This document shows, one piece after another, positions 50,340 to 63,100 of a stretch of 64,000 nt of DNA (the stretch's first letter is position 1; each line of letters starts with the position of its first letter). The DNA is from Glandiceps talaboti (lineage: Eukaryota > Hemichordata > Enteropneusta > Spengelidae). The notes beneath the pieces are model-generated. The model saw nothing but the letters and a program-made list of their open reading frames with translations. It ran no database searches and was not told the origin of the DNA. The DNA is taken from the NCBI RefSeq assembly GCF_964340395.1, contig NC_135568.1, positions 20,661,081 through 20,725,080 on the forward strand. Direction: 5' to 3'. Both the position numbers and the translations under genes were made by a program.

Positions 50340-50935
50340 TTAAAATAGCTTTATTATCCAATGTTTCCGCCATACACAGATGGCCTTCTTCAGGGAATCT
50401 AAAAATGAACGAAATGAGAGAGTATACATAGATAAAACATTGATATGGTGTCCAATGCTATTAAAATGATCTGCTACCAAGTATCCTTATTAGACTTTAT
50501 ATACATGTTCGTAGATGCATTTATGAAGTTCACGTTTTGTTTCGCCTATGTACATTTTGTTGCATTTATTACAGATGATGGCAGTATCATAGGACATTGT
50601 TCCCAGTAATTTGAATTGATTTATTGATCACTTTATTGGTGATCTGGCCGTTGGTTGGAGAAATAATATATTTGCATTGACTACAGTTGTCACATGGCAC
50701 ACTTGTTCCCACTGCACCTAAGTTTCGCATTGTAGTGGTGACTCTGGCTTTAGGAGGAGCTTTTTGAGGTTCGCTGGTTGGCAGTATGCGACGACTGGGA
50801 ATTCCTTGAATGTCCTGCTTGTTATCTGGTTGGATTGGAGTGTGCTCCAATGTTTCCTTATGATAGTGGGTATATGTGGTAAAGTCAGGTTGTAGGTGAC
50901 AACAAATGGTGTGCGACTGTTGGGTTTGGATTTTC
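50340..50935 (-). pseudogene. Penelope-like element fragment (RT C-terminus and GIY-YIG region)
   Basis: The minus strand encodes, across several frames, RTPFVVTYNLTLPHIPTIIR (typical of the end of the Penelope-like RT region), then CDNCSQCKYIISPTNGQI (a Cys motif), then, after a frameshift near 50590, IICNKCNKMYIGETKREL (GIY-YIG nuclease start) and VADHFNSIGHHINVL. Stops and at least two frame changes make it inactive. The RT catalytic part and both termini are absent. Confidence 0.8.
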
Positions 50936-50964
50936 AGTCAGCCGTCAGTTGAATAAGATGTTGT

Positions 50965-51765
50965 TAGTCCCCGCCGGACAAAGTCCGGGATGGGGACTTA
51001 TGGATTGGGTTCCATCCGTCCGTCCGTCCATCCATCCAGAGCCATTTCTTGAAGATGCCTGGACCGATTTTTTTCAAACTTGGTACAGGGGCATACAATG
51101 GCATACATATGCACATCAATTTGTTTCATGATACGATCCAATATGGCCACCTAGCAGCCATTTTGTTTGCAAATTTTCCCTGTCTGAAGCCATAACTCAC
51201 ACATGCTGAAACAGATCTCATTCAAAGTTGGTATTAGGACAGTGTTCTATGACATACATGTGCATATTCATTGTTTTCGTGATACGATCCATTTTGTTTG
51301 TGAATTTTCCATGTCCAAAGCCATAACTCAGACATGCTTGAACAGATCTCATTGAAAGTTGGTATTAGGACAGTGTTCTATGACATATATGTGCATATCC
51401 ATTTTTGTCGTGATACAATCCAATATGGGTGCCTGGCAGCCATTTTGTTTGCGAATTTTCCATGTCCAAAGTCATAACTCAGACATGCTTGAATAGGTCT
51501 CCCCCCCCCCCCCCCCCCATACCCGACCCATCCTTTATTATTGAATGGTTTATTCCATCACGTCATCTTGAAGAATAGGCATGTCCCATGTCCGACGAGG
51601 AGACACAACATGAGTAGGCATGTCCCATGTCCAACGAGCAGACACAACATATCTAAGTCTGTTTGATTTAGGTTCACAAGTGTTGTTGCATGATCAGTGT
51701 AGTGATATCAAGAAAATGACAACATAAACTGCCAGTTCCTTAAAACCCAATCATAGCGGGGACTA
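50965..51765 (+). mobile_element. Hairpin-head repeat, family 2, with 10-bp terminal inverted repeats
   Basis: It starts TAGTCCCCGC and ends GCGGGGACTA. The head AGTCCCCGCCGGACAAAG is followed by TCCGGGATGGGGACT and folds on itself. Next comes a short CCGTCCGTCC tract, then 2-3 diverged ~150-bp units (ATACGATCCAATATGG, ATGTCCAAAGCCATAACTCA, GTTGGTATTAGGACAGTGTT), a poly-C run at 51501-51518 and a 38-bp tandem duplication at 51576-51651. The duplicated target could be TGT or TA. No ORF. Confidence 0.65.
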
Positions 51766-52101
51766 TGTCATTCTCAATGACTTGTTGATAAGTGTTTCTT
51801 GTTTTATTTATGGATTTAGAGATTGTGGATTCTTTGTAGTGTCGATTGGTGAGATGAGTCTTCAGTTTGGTGGTTTAATGTATTATGTTCGTCCGTAGAG
51901 ATTATGCGAAGATAGTGTAATGCTTGACTCCACGGGATCAACTTGAAGCTATGATAAGGGTGGCAGTCCATTATAGATACATGTGTTTGTCTGTTTAATT
52001 TTTATACCAGTCTTCTTAATTTTTAATTTAGACATAGATATTTAGAATAATATTACAAATTGTTACATTGTCATTTACATATGTTTTATTTCTATTGGCA
52101 G
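51766..52101. other. Intron sequence before a short exon
   Basis: Nothing recognised except the pyrimidine-rich acceptor TTTATTTCTATTGGCAG at its end. Confidence 0.5.
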
Positions 52102-52143
52102 GGGTCTATTGTCTATCTGACTTTCTTTGCAACGAACAAGAGG
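52102..52143 (+). CDS. Membrane-protein gene, fifth exon in window (42 bp)
   Basis: A micro-exon of 14 codons encoding GSIVYLTFFATNKR, between TATTGGCAG and AGAGG|GTAGGT, with full codons at both ends. With the end of the previous exon it forms the fourth hydrophobic segment, closed by basic residues that suit a cytoplasmic boundary. Confidence 0.65.
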
Positions 52144-52304
52144 GTAGGTACCTTATGAAAATGTATTGAGCTGTAACAAGCAATTGCTTGAACAGTGGTT
52201 TTTAAGTGATAATCAACTTATTGCTGTGACTGGATTCACAAAACATTGGTTTTGTGCAGGTCTCAATGTGTAAATTATCACAAAGCGAAATAAAGATGTA
52301 TTGG

Positions 52305-52579
<275 letters not shown>

Positions 52580-52820
52580 CAAATAAATGCAACATGAACA
52601 ATTATAAATTATATAGGGGATGTAGACGTAAAGTGACCATGTTAATTATCAGTTGAAAAGTAAACAATTGAAGCCATTAAAATCATGAAGTCCATGTATA
52701 ACTTTTTAAGCAGAAGCCTGTTTCTTCTGAAGTGTAAAGAAATAGCAATGCTTTATCACTCTACAATGTGGTTGGGCAAAGGATCCTGCTGTGTGTTTGG
52801 GTGTCTCTGTTATTATTAGT

Positions 52821-53290
52821 CTAGAGTTGAAATGTGTCTATCTTTTGAGTCTAAAACATCATGCCATCAACTTGCCATTGAGAAGGGTAGATATACAAAA
52901 CCAAAAACACCAGTAGAAGACAGACTATGTACACATTGTAAAGAAATAGAAGATGAAAGACATCATCTAATTCATTGTAAATTATATACAAAACAAAGAG
53001 AAAAAATGTTTAGTATTATCACTACCCTCAACTCAAACTTTATAAACTTAGATAGAGGAGAGCAATTTAGATATATACTACAATCAAAACATAAGGATAT
53101 TATAACCGCTCTCTACATATACCTGGATGATACATGTAGTCAATAGACACACACTAGAACTACTGTATACTTTAATATTTATATTTCATAGATCATTATT
53201 AACTTTATTTTGTTTAAATACCAAATTAGAAATGTAAAATTTTCTAAACGGCTAAAATAAAGTGTTATCTTATCTTATCTTATCTTATCA
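52821..53290 (+). mobile_element. LINE 3' end: ORF2 C-terminus, 3' UTR and (TTATC)n tail
   Basis: The frame at 52832-53143 reads TSCHQLAIEKGRYTKPKTPV, then EDRLCTHCKEIEDERHHLIH and CKLYTKQREKMF. This gives the CxxC...H...C finger that closes ORF2 in several non-LTR retrotransposon clades. A stop at 53144-53146 is followed by about 110 bp of 3' UTR and an AT-rich end carrying TTATC repeats (53263-53290), a typical 3' tail for target-primed insertion. It is 5'-truncated but its C-terminal frame is intact, so the insertion is probably fairly young. It lies in the last intron of the host gene, same orientation. Confidence 0.82.
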
Positions 53291-53360
53291 TGCCCCATGA
53301 GTGAAACACTGTGACCAAGACAACTTCATTTCTCCTGTAAAACACCATACACTAGGCTAG

Positions 53361-53729
53361 ATGTTTTCTCATTTGACCCAAGACACTTTTGATGACTTCT
53401 GTGCAGAAAAAGTTCACTTGTTGTTTCTTCATCAGATCTTACACTCGATTCGGTCACGTTTCTATGACAATGATGATGAGGAGCAACTTGATTGGCCAGT
53501 TGTAAGTGAAGAGGAAACACAAAATGAACGATGGGAATCAAGTCCTGACTTGAATCTGTCATTACATTCAGTGTCTTCTTCTCATGTAGAAGATTCAATT
53601 GATAATCTGAAGAAAGTCAAGCATCTCATTGAACAAGTAGACGTCAACCTGCCAGGGAGTGTTTCATCAAGTCAGATAATTTACAATACTCCTGAAATGC
53701 CACGCAGAAGGTCACTGATAAACACATAG
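53361..53729 (+). CDS. Membrane-protein gene, last exon (acidic tail)
   Basis: It follows acceptor CACTAGGCTAG in phase 0 and runs 122 residues to TAG. It opens MFSHLTQDTFDDFCAEKVHL, then LFLHQILHSIRSRF, then an acidic and Ser-rich tail (YDNDDEEQLDWPVVSEEETQ, LHSVSSSH) and a basic end (MPRRRSLINT). The hydrophilic composition suggests a cytoplasmic tail. It starts with ATG, but the phase match to the previous exon and the acceptor argue for an internal Met rather than an initiation codon. Confidence 0.72.
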   Translation: MFSHLTQDTFDDFCAEKVHLLFLHQILHSIRSRFYDNDDEEQLDWPVVSEEETQNERWESSPDLNLSLHSVSSSHVEDSIDNLKKVKHLIEQVDVNLPGSVSSSQIIYNTPEMPRRRSLINT

Positions 53730-53739
53730 TGAGTTATGG

Positions 53740-53745
53740 AATAAA
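53740..53745 (+). terminator. Candidate poly(A) signal of the host gene
   Basis: AATAAA only 11 bases after the stop. This would give a very short 3' UTR, so a later signal may be used instead. Confidence 0.35.
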
Positions 53746-54019
53746 GTTAAGTGTGGATGTCTGGCATGTATCATGGAAATATATGTGATGATGCATGTAA
53801 TGATCTAAATCACCAACTTTTGGCATTTACACTATCAATCTCTACTAATGAACTGGTAGATAGCGAAAATATTATGAGAAGTACCGTGACTACATTTTGC
53901 ACCACAGATATAAACCAAACACCAATAGTTTATGGTAAACATATTTATTATTTTATAACAGTTATTAGTCAGGACACCAAGGTCCAAAAAGTGGATTAAA
54001 ACAGGAGTTACCTAACATG
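53746..54019. other. Sequence after the host gene, possibly 3' UTR
   Basis: No conserved coding signal. An 82-codon frame at 53751-53999 has no recognisable motif. Confidence 0.4.
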
Positions 54020-55540
54020 GTTTGAAGTACAATTTTTGACATCATATTTGGTTGGATTTAAATATCTGGGCCTTCAGAAAACTGCCCCTCTGGACTCTCT
54101 TGCGCAAACTCACAGGAGGCAGTTTCCATTGTAATGGTTACACAATTTTGAAGGATGCTAAATGTTCACATAATCAAAATATGTGTATAGATGTTTGGGG
54201 AGACGGGCAACTCATTGATCACATGACCTTTCTGATCAAAAGTCAAAGTCATAGTAGGTCATCTTATTTTTTCTATATTTTTATTAAACCTCTGGCGGGA
54301 AGTTTTATATAGCAAACATCAGGCATAGTTGTTATTGCTGAAAACCAGTCATAAAAATAGCAAATGGTATAGTCTTTCAGGAAAGATACAGTAAAAGCCT
54401 ATTTGGAGATGCTTTATTACAAAATCCTGTTACCAAGACAACTGATATCAATTAGATCTGCAATTGTGAAAAATACGACAATACTGAAGATCTCAAGGTC
54501 CCCAAGTGCTATAGGTTTGACCAAAGTGTCTGTACATGGGTTTTAGGGCAACTCGCTGAACACATGATCCTTTTGATCCAAGGTCAAGGTCATCGCCAAA
54601 ATTCAAAGTCATGGTAATGTTTTAGTTTTTATCAACAAATCACCAAAACATTACAGTAATTACAATTAAAAGAGTGTTATATGCTACAAAAAGGTCATAA
54701 TAAAGATTATGACAAAAAATATTGGACGTTGCATTGAAATTACACAAATGAAATTACCGGGTCAACAAAATGATGTTAGTTCGTCAACTGATTAGATATC
54801 TTGAATAATTCTCAAATAGTTTAATGTTGTATATCTTGGTGTCTGAAAGAGCTATGAGTATGATGCAATTGTCATTACATTGGTTTTGAGGGATGGGCTA
54901 CACATTGGTTACGTGATATTTTACGTATAAGGTCAAAGTCAAATCTGAGGGCAGGCATTTCAAAAGGGGGGGGGGGGTATACAGTAATATGAAAATGATA
55001 CTGGCATATCACCGCTGAGGAAGGTACATCATGAATCCTATCAGATATCTTGTAAACGGCTACAAAGTCAACGTAGAAGAAGAATCACAACCAACTTGAA
55101 ATTAATCACCCAGTATCGGTAAATAAAGAGACAAACATATCTCAGAAACGACTTATTACTACAAGGGAAGAAATCTACTAAACACAAGAGACAGAATTAT
55201 CAAAATTATTCAAAGATATAAAGAACAAAATAAAACAAAACAAAATTAATAATAATACAATAGAATAATATATAACTGTATTGCCATTTGCTTAAATTGC
55301 ATTGGAAATTGGCTTTCCACGTGCACTCATAAAAAAGACATGAATAAAATTGAAAACTGAAGATTGGAAAGAAAACAATAATTGAATAAAACATTGGAAA
55401 GCAAAATGCAAGTGAAATATAAAAGCAAGATATAAAATTAATGTAACACATCAAATGATTTAAAATACACATGATGCTAAAGATACAAATGCAGAGACAA
55501 ATAACATGAAATTAAAACAAATGGTAAAATATCCTAGGAC

Positions 55541-56000
55541 TGGTTTAAAATGCAAATCGCAGATGGATAAAAGCTTTTTCTAAAACGTTCTGATTTCATT
55601 TTGATACTCCTGTACCACCTACCCGAGGGTAACTGTTCAAAAAATGTATGTGCTTAATGACTGGAATCCTTAATGATGGATGTAGTAGCTACACGAATGG
55701 ATCTGGAATCATTTGATAGATTGATTGTAAGGATGGTGATTCTGTACCGATGATTCTCTGTGCTGTCCGGACGACTCTCTCAAGTGCAATAACTCATCGT
55801 AGGTGATGTTGTTAAACCAGACTCTCTATGACAGTGCAGTAAACATTAATTAAAATACAACCACGACTCATTTCAAATTTCTTTAAACGTCTCAGAAAAT
55901 AAAGACGCTGTTGTGCTTTCTTTACGAAGTGTTCAGTATTTGTTTGCCACTAAGATAGTCGATGTGAAAGATGAATACCCAGGAATTTGAAAATACTGAC
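55541..56000 (-). pseudogene. Old LINE relic, ORF2 C-terminus (CR1/L2/Rex-like)
   Basis: The minus strand reads, with several breaks, FKFLGIHLSH, then KKAQQRLYFLRRLKKFEMSR, VVRTAQRIIGTE, VATTSIIKDSSH, and FFEQLPSGRWYRSIKMKSER with FRKSFYPSAICILN. These blocks, in this order, are characteristic of the end of ORF2 in CR1/L2/Rex-like LINEs. At least three stops or frameshifts are present and the RT core is not recognisable, so the copy is old. Confidence 0.75.
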
Positions 56001-57428
56001 AATTAACTTAATCTGTACCATGAATATCCAAATTGTCAATAACATGTCATCTTACCAATAATGAAATAGCTTTAATATAAAATAAAAGCACTTGGTTAAA
56101 AGTTGGCATTCATTCCCATACAAAAGTTCCCAACAAAAATTAAAGAAATGTAACTAATCAGAAAGATGAATAACTTCTCGTGCATAATCCGTCTGAAATA
56201 TCTGTAGTAAGAAATAAAATATGAAAAAAACGTCCTTTAATAGACTAAAATCTATGGACACCACATATACTATCTAGAAGCAACGGCAGGAGAAGCATTG
56301 TAAAAATTCCTTTAACAGTATACATGTAAAGCCTCAAAATGCGATGTGATCACCTTTTATCTAAAACCGTATGTATTCAGTGAGTTGCCAGTAGAGCTTT
56401 GAGACCTTGAGAAATACACCATTTTCATTTTTTACATACATGTAATTATGTATCTCGACTTTAGTCCTTTAGTAAGTAAGTATCGGGAATGAAATATACA
56501 CTGAGCTTGAATATACATCGAGCTTGAGTCAAATGTAGGATCCTGACTGCAATTTACATAACCAATCAAGTTATGTCAAATTAGTCAATCTCAAGTCTAA
56601 ACAATCTCTACTAAGCAATCCTATATTTTCTTAATTGACCAATCAAATGAACGTCAATATCAAATTTGAGCCAATATGTATGGAATGTAGGAAACCCTTC
56701 ATTTCTGTGTGATCTGTAGTTTTTTGTTGGATGTCAATAAAGTAGGAGTAGCTATCTTTATAGTACTTGGTTGTACAGGTGTCCCTTTCAGAACCCCTTT
56801 CTAGACAATTCCCTTACCCCATAGTAAGCTGACCCTGAATATGCTTTTGCTACAAAATTTATGACAGACTACATAATTTGCTATCTGATGTCTGCAGTAC
56901 TTTATGTGGGTGTTTCGATAAAAGTGAAAAATTTAGGTAACCTTGTAATTAGACTATGACCTTGACCTTGGATTGAAAAGATCATGTGATACGTGTTGCC
57001 TGTCCCCATAAACCAATATATAGACACTTGCATCATATCTGTAGCACTTCAGTATGCTGCGATATTCAGTACCTTCATATTTTGGTGATCCTGATACCAG
57101 TTGTCTTCGTAACAAAAGTTTGTAATAAAAGCAGCTCAGTATATGCCTTTGTTGTATTTTTCCTGAAAGACTATATAATTTTCATCTGTAAAGATCATGT
57201 CTGATGTTAGCTATAGAAAAGATTCCGACGGTATTTTAATAATTAAAAAAAATTAAGATGACCTTGAATTTTGACAATAACCATGACCTTGGATCGAAAG
57301 GATCATGTAATCATTGAGTTCCCTGTCCCCTAAAATATATTAAACATACTTTAATCATGATTATATCATTTCTGGGTCGCGAGATATGACATTTTTAATG
57401 TTTTAGCATCCTTCAAATCAATGTCAAT

Positions 57429-57442
57429 GTTACCATGGAAAC
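57429..57442. promoter_or_regulatory. X-box-like motif in the inverted-repeat element
   Basis: GTTACCATGGAAAC fits the RFX-type palindrome. The inverted partner near 54120-54140 is degraded. Confidence 0.25.
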
Positions 57443-57530
57443 CATCTCCTGTGAGTTTGCACAAGAGAATCCAGAGGGCCCCAGATGTTACTCTAACCGA
57501 ATATACTGCCAAAATTTGTACTTCAAGCCG

Positions 57531-57986
57531 GGCAATTTTTTTTCAAAATTTCAGCCCTGGCGCCCTGACTATGTAATTGAATGCACATCTATGTGCTCTA
57601 CAGGTATATAGTAAAGCGCGCCACCAATGTTTGGAGTGTGAGTACATTATATCAGTGACATCAATCAATATGTCAGTCCAATTAGACAAGACTTCTATGA
57701 GAACATGGTAATGTTATATGGATTTACCAGTTGTTAAACATTCTGGTACCAGTATATTCAGAGTGTAAAACATATTACATAGAAATTGTGTTAGAATGTA
57801 TATAATGCACTTGAATAGTCTTTCTAAGAGCAGATTTAAGTTGATAAAGAAAATGTCACACTTTAACGGAGAAGTTGGAAAATTAACTATGCTGCTATAC
57901 CATTTTGTTGACACTTGAAAATATTGAATCATATCATCTGTACAGTAGGCATATTAGCATATTTAACATAAAGTTCATATAGTAAT
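57531..57986. other. Unannotated sequence
   Basis: About 450 bp with a 72-codon minus-strand frame of no recognised type. Confidence 0.45.
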
Positions 57987-58090
57987 GAACAAGTCATTGA
58001 GAATGACATACATTGTAATACCCGCTATGATTGGGTTTTAAGGAACTGGCAGTCTATGTTTTCATTTTCTTGATATCACTACCATGACGG
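57987..58090 (-). mobile_element. Family 2 terminal remnant, inverted
   Basis: The reverse complement matches about 51700-51790 at roughly 90% (TGATATCAAGAAAATGA, CTGCCAGTTCCTTAAAACCC, CATTCTCAATGACTTGTT). Only the end of a family 2 element is present. Confidence 0.7.
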
Positions 58091-58133
58091 GACTAAAAAA
58101 TCTCACTGCAAATCCTGAAATAAGTGCTGTTTT

Positions 58134-59002
58134 TAGCACAACTGAACTGATAAGGTTCAGTAGTGCTATAAGCATGGCAAAGTGTCTGTCTGCCTGTGTG
58201 GATGTGTGTGTGAATGTAAACAACTTAAAAGTCATCAACCACCAGAGAGACTGCCATGATATTTGATGGGTATATTACCTTGGGTGTCTAGTTGGGAATT
58301 GTTGAAATCAAAATGATCTTACCACCGGTGTGTGATTTGGGTAAAAAAATGTGATTTTTGGTCAAAAAACTTAAACTCCAAAACTACTCCGCAGATCAGT
58401 ATGAAATTTGGTTGGAACGTTCTTAGAGGTGTTTAGATTAAGATGACATGATGATCCCATCACATATCAGTGATATGCAAATTAGGTGTAAAAATGTGTC
58501 TTTTTGTCAAAAATATATAGTTCCAAAACTGCAGAGCAGATTTGGCTGAAATTTAATGGGGATGTGTAGATGAAGCTGTATTCACCACGTGATGATCCCA
58601 TAATCTCAATGTTGGTCAAAAACTTATATCTTGAAACTGCATGGTGAATGGGGTTGAAACTTGGTGGGGATGTTTCTGCAGGTATTATTCTGCAGTTATT
58701 GTTGAAACCATTTCAATACATTGGCCCTAGCAACCATGACCATGTCCTTGGCAACAGTGGAAAGTTGATGCATATTACAAAGATAACAGGGATGGGTTGG
58801 TAAGTGACTAAAGCTTCATAAAATTTGTGCAAATATGCCAAGCAACAGGGCCACAACCATAGCAATAGCCAAATGATGGTTTAATATTGCAAAAAATGAA
58901 CAGTGGGAAGGATTGGCAAGTTAATAAAGATTCAAAAAATGTATACAAATATCCCTAGCAACAAGACCATGTCCATAGCAACAGCCAAATACAGTTGTGC
59001 TA
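58134..59002 (+). mobile_element. Hairpin-head repeat, family 1, fourth copy
   Basis: It starts TAGCACAACTGAACTGATAA with pairing arm GGTTCAGTAGTGCTATAA. A reduced microsatellite (GTCTGTCTGCCTGTGTGG) and the shared body follow, then the ~115-bp tail units. It ends CAGTTGTGCTA, the exact reverse complement of its first 11 bases. A family 2 copy follows 21 bp later. Non-coding. Confidence 0.8.
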
Positions 59003-59022
59003 CAAGCCCTTGGCACTGTTTT

Positions 59023-59700
59023 TAGTCCCCGTCCCCGTCCCGGACTTTGGATTGGGTTCCGTCCGTCCATCTGTCCAGAGCCATTTCTTGGAGATGCCTG
59101 GACCGTTTTTTTTCAAACTTGGTACAGGGCCAACATACAATGGCATACATATGCACATCAATTTGTTTCATGATACGATCCAATATCGGCGCTAGCAGCC
59201 ATTTTGTTTGCAAATTTTCCCTGTCCAAAGCCATAACTCAGACATGCTTGAACAGATCTTATTCAAAGTTGGTATTAGGACATTGTTCTATGGCATACAT
59301 GTGCATATTCATTGTTGTCATGATACGATCCAATATGGCCACCTAGCAGCCATTTTGTTTGCAAATGTCCAAAGCCATAACTCAGACATGTTTGAACAGA
59401 TCTCATTCAAAGTTGGTATTAGGACAGTGTTCTATGACATACATGTGCATATCCATTTTCATTGTGATACGATCCAATATGGCTGCCTGGTAGCCATTTT
59501 GTTTGCGAATTTTCATGTCCAAAGCCATAACTCAGACATGCTTTAACAGATCTCATTCAAAGTTGGTATTACGACAGTGTTTTATGACATACATGTGCAT
59601 ATCCATTTTCATCATGATACGATCCAATATGGCTGCCTGGCAGCGATTTTGTTGGTGCAGTTTTCATGTCCAAAGTCATAACTCAGACATGCTTGAAGAT
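59023..59700 (+). mobile_element. Hairpin-head repeat, family 2, truncated copy with four ~150-bp units
   Basis: Head TAGTCCCCGTCCCCGTCCCG, then TCCGTCCATCTGTCC, then units with ATACGATCCAATAT at 59173, 59323, 59467 and about 59617. The right terminus GCGGGGACTA is missing, so it is 3' truncated. Open frames over the units share periodic peptides and are not genes. Confidence 0.75.
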
Positions 59701-60147
59701 TAATGACTGTCTTTGGAAGACAATGCATTCAACTTAATGTTTTTACAAATAGACTTCTACCTGACCAAGTCAATATGATATAAATCACACACTAATATCA
59801 ATTATACTTTGATAGGCTATCAAATTTGTAATATTACAATTGATATTGTAATTGATGCAGTAATGTTGAGTTTTGTCTTTACTAATAATTGCATATTTAG
59901 TGTGTTTTGATGAAGATCCTAAGTCAAATATTGAGTCACATTTCTACTTGGAATGTTATAACTCTGTAATAGATTACATTCTGGACAAAGGTCAATGATA
60001 ACACACAGTTCCAGAATGATGATTTACTTTTGAAAAATCTCAGATTTTGGCTAAATATATCTTGAGGAGCAATTTCTTTCATTATAATTCAATAAACAAT
60101 CAAGTGTACTCTGTGAATATCAAGGTTTTATTATATTGTAAAAGTAT
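59701..60147. other. Unannotated sequence before the last array
   Basis: About 450 bp, AT-rich, no feature recognised. Confidence 0.5.
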
Positions 60148-63100
60148 TAATGTAGGTACATGTAGTATGTAGGATTGACATTCTGGTACTAGCTTACTTC
60201 GACCATAGATTATTAACGTAGGTAGTATGTAGGATTGACATTCTGGTACCAGCTTACTATGACCATAGATTATTAACGTAGGTAGTATGTAGGATTGACA
60301 TTCTGGTACCAGCTTACTACGACCATAGATTATTAACGTAGGTAGTATGTAGGATTGACATTCCGGTACCAGCTTACTATGACCATAGATTATTAATGTA
60401 TGTAGTATGTAGGATTGACATTCCGGTACCAGCTTACTATGACCATAGATTATTAACGTAGGTAGTATGTAGGATTGACATTCTGGTACCAGCTTACTAT
60501 GACCATAGATTATTAACGTAGGTAGTATGTAGGATTGACATTCTGGTACCAGCTTACTATGACCATAGATTATTAATGTAGGTAGTATGTAGGATTGACA
60601 TTCTGGTACCAGCTTACTATGACCATAGATTATTAACGTATGTAGTATGTAGGATTGACATTCTGGTACCAGCTTACTATGACCATAGATTATTAACGTA
60701 GGTAGTATGTAGGATTGACATTCTGGTACCAGCTTACTATGACCATAGATTATTAACGTAGGTAGTATGTAGGATTGACATTCTGGTACTAGCTTACTAT
60801 GACCATAGATTATTAACGTAGGTAGTATGTCGGATTGACATTCTGGTACCAGCTTACTATGACCATAGATTATTAACGTAGGTAGTATGTAGGATTGACA
60901 TTCTGGTATCAGCTTACTATGACCATAGATTATTAATGTTGGTCGTATGTAGGATTGACATTCTGGTACCAGCTTACTTCGACCATAGATTATTAACGTA
61001 GGTAGTATGTAGGATTGACATTCTGGTACCAGCTTACTATGACCATAGATTATTAACGTATGTAGTATGTAGGATTGACATTCTGGTACCAGCTTACTAT
61101 GCCCATAGATTATTAACGTAGGTAGTATGTAGGATTGACATTCTGGTACCAGCTTACTATGACCATAGATTATTAACGTATGTAGTATGTAGGATTGACA
61201 TTCCGGTACCAGCTTACTTCGACCATAGATTATTAACGTATGTAGTATGTAGGATTGACATTCTGGTACCAGCTTACTATGACCATAGATTATTAACGTA
61301 GGTAGTATGTAGGATTGACATTCTGGTACCAGCTTACTACGACCATAGATTATTAACGTATGTAGTATGTAGGATTGACATTCTGGTACCAGCTTACTAC
61401 GACCATAGATTATTAATGTATGTAGTATGTAGGATTGTCATTCTGGTACCAGCTTACTATGACCATAGATTATTAATGTTGGTCGTATGTAGGATTGACA
61501 TTCTGGTACCAGCTTACTATGACCATAGATTATTAACGTAGGTAGTATGTAGGATTGACATTCTGGTACTAGCTTACTATGACCATAGATTATTAACGTA
61601 TGTAGTATGTAGGATTGACATTCTGGTATCAGCTTACTATGACCATAGATTATTAACGTAGGTAGTATGTAGGATTGACATTCTGGTATCAGCTTACTAT
61701 GACCATAGATTATTAACGTAGGTAGTATGTAGGATTGACATTCTGGTATCAGCTTACTATGACCATAGATTATTAACGTAGGTAGTATGTAGGATTGACA
61801 TTCCGGTACCAGCTTACTATGACCATAGATTATTAACGTAGGTAGTATGTAGGATTGACATTCTGGTACTAGCTTACTATGACCATAGATTATTAACGTA
61901 GGTAGTATGTAGGATTGACATTCTGGTACTAGCTTACTATGACCATAGATTATTAACGTAGGTAGTATGTAGGATTGACATTCTGGTACTAGCTTACTAT
62001 GACCATAGATTATTAACGTAGGTAGTATGTAGGATTGACATTCTGGTACCAGCTTACTATGACCATAGATTATTAACGTATGTAGTATGTAGGATTGACA
62101 TTCCGGTACCAGCTTACTATGACCATAGATTATTAACGTAGGTAGTATGTAGGATTGACATTCTGGTACCAGCTTACTACGACCATAGATTATTAATGTA
62201 TGTAGTATGTAGGATTGACATTCTGGTATCAGCTTACTACGACCATAGATTATTAATGTATGTAGTATGTAGGATTGACATTCTGGTACCAGCTTACTAT
62301 GACCATAGATTATTAACGTAGGTAGTATGTAGGATTGACATTCTGGTATCAGCTTACTATGACCATAGATTATTAACGTATGTAGTATGTAGGATTGACA
62401 TTCTGGTACCAGCTTACTATGACCATAGATTATTAACGTATGTAGTATGTAGGATTGACATTCCGGTACCAGCTTACTATGACCATAGATTATTAATGTA
62501 GGTAGTATGTAGGATTGACATTCTGGTACCAGCTTACTATGACCATAGATTATTAACGTAGGTAGTATGTAGGATTGACATTCTGGTATCAGCTTACTAT
62601 GACCATAGATTATTAACGTAGGTAGTATGTAGGATTGACATTCTGGTATCAGCTTACTATGACCATAGATTATTAATGTTGGTCGTATGTAGGATTGACA
62701 TTCTGGTACCAGCTTACTTCGACCATAGATTATTAACGTAGGTAGTATGTAGGATTGACATTCTGGTACCAGCTTACTATGACCATAGATTATTAACGTA
62801 TGTAGTATGTAGGATTGACATTCTGGTACCAGCTTACTATGCCCATAGATTATTAACGTAGGTAGTATGTAGGATTGACATTCTGGTACCAGCTTACTAT
62901 GACCATAGATTATTAACGTATGTAGTATGTAGGATTGACATTCCGGTACCAGCTTACTTCGACCATAGATTATTAACGTATGTAGTATGTAGGATTGACA
63001 TTCTGGTACCAGCTTACTATGACCATAGATTATTAACGTAGGTAGTATGTAGGATTGACATTCTGGTACCAGCTTACTACGACCATAGATTATTAACGTA

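Larger units (their letters stand above)
54020..57530. mobile_element. 3.5-kb element with long, diverged inverted termini
   Basis: The left 140 bp (TTTGAAGTACAA, CTCTCTTGCGCAAACTCAC, TTGAAGGATGCTAAA) match the reverse complement of about 57405-57530. Inside, ~345-bp diverged units with GGTCAAGGTCAT and GATCACATGACC phrases occur near 54207, 54548 and 54900, and inverted near 56955 and 57290. A LINE relic lies in the middle. The left and right arms are therefore blocks of the same unit in opposite orientation. No transposase was found, so it would be non-autonomous. Confidence 0.6.

Noticed and set aside
59022-59703. Several overlapping open frames with periodic peptides
   Set aside because: They follow the ~150-bp repeats of a family 2 element and are not conserved coding sequence.
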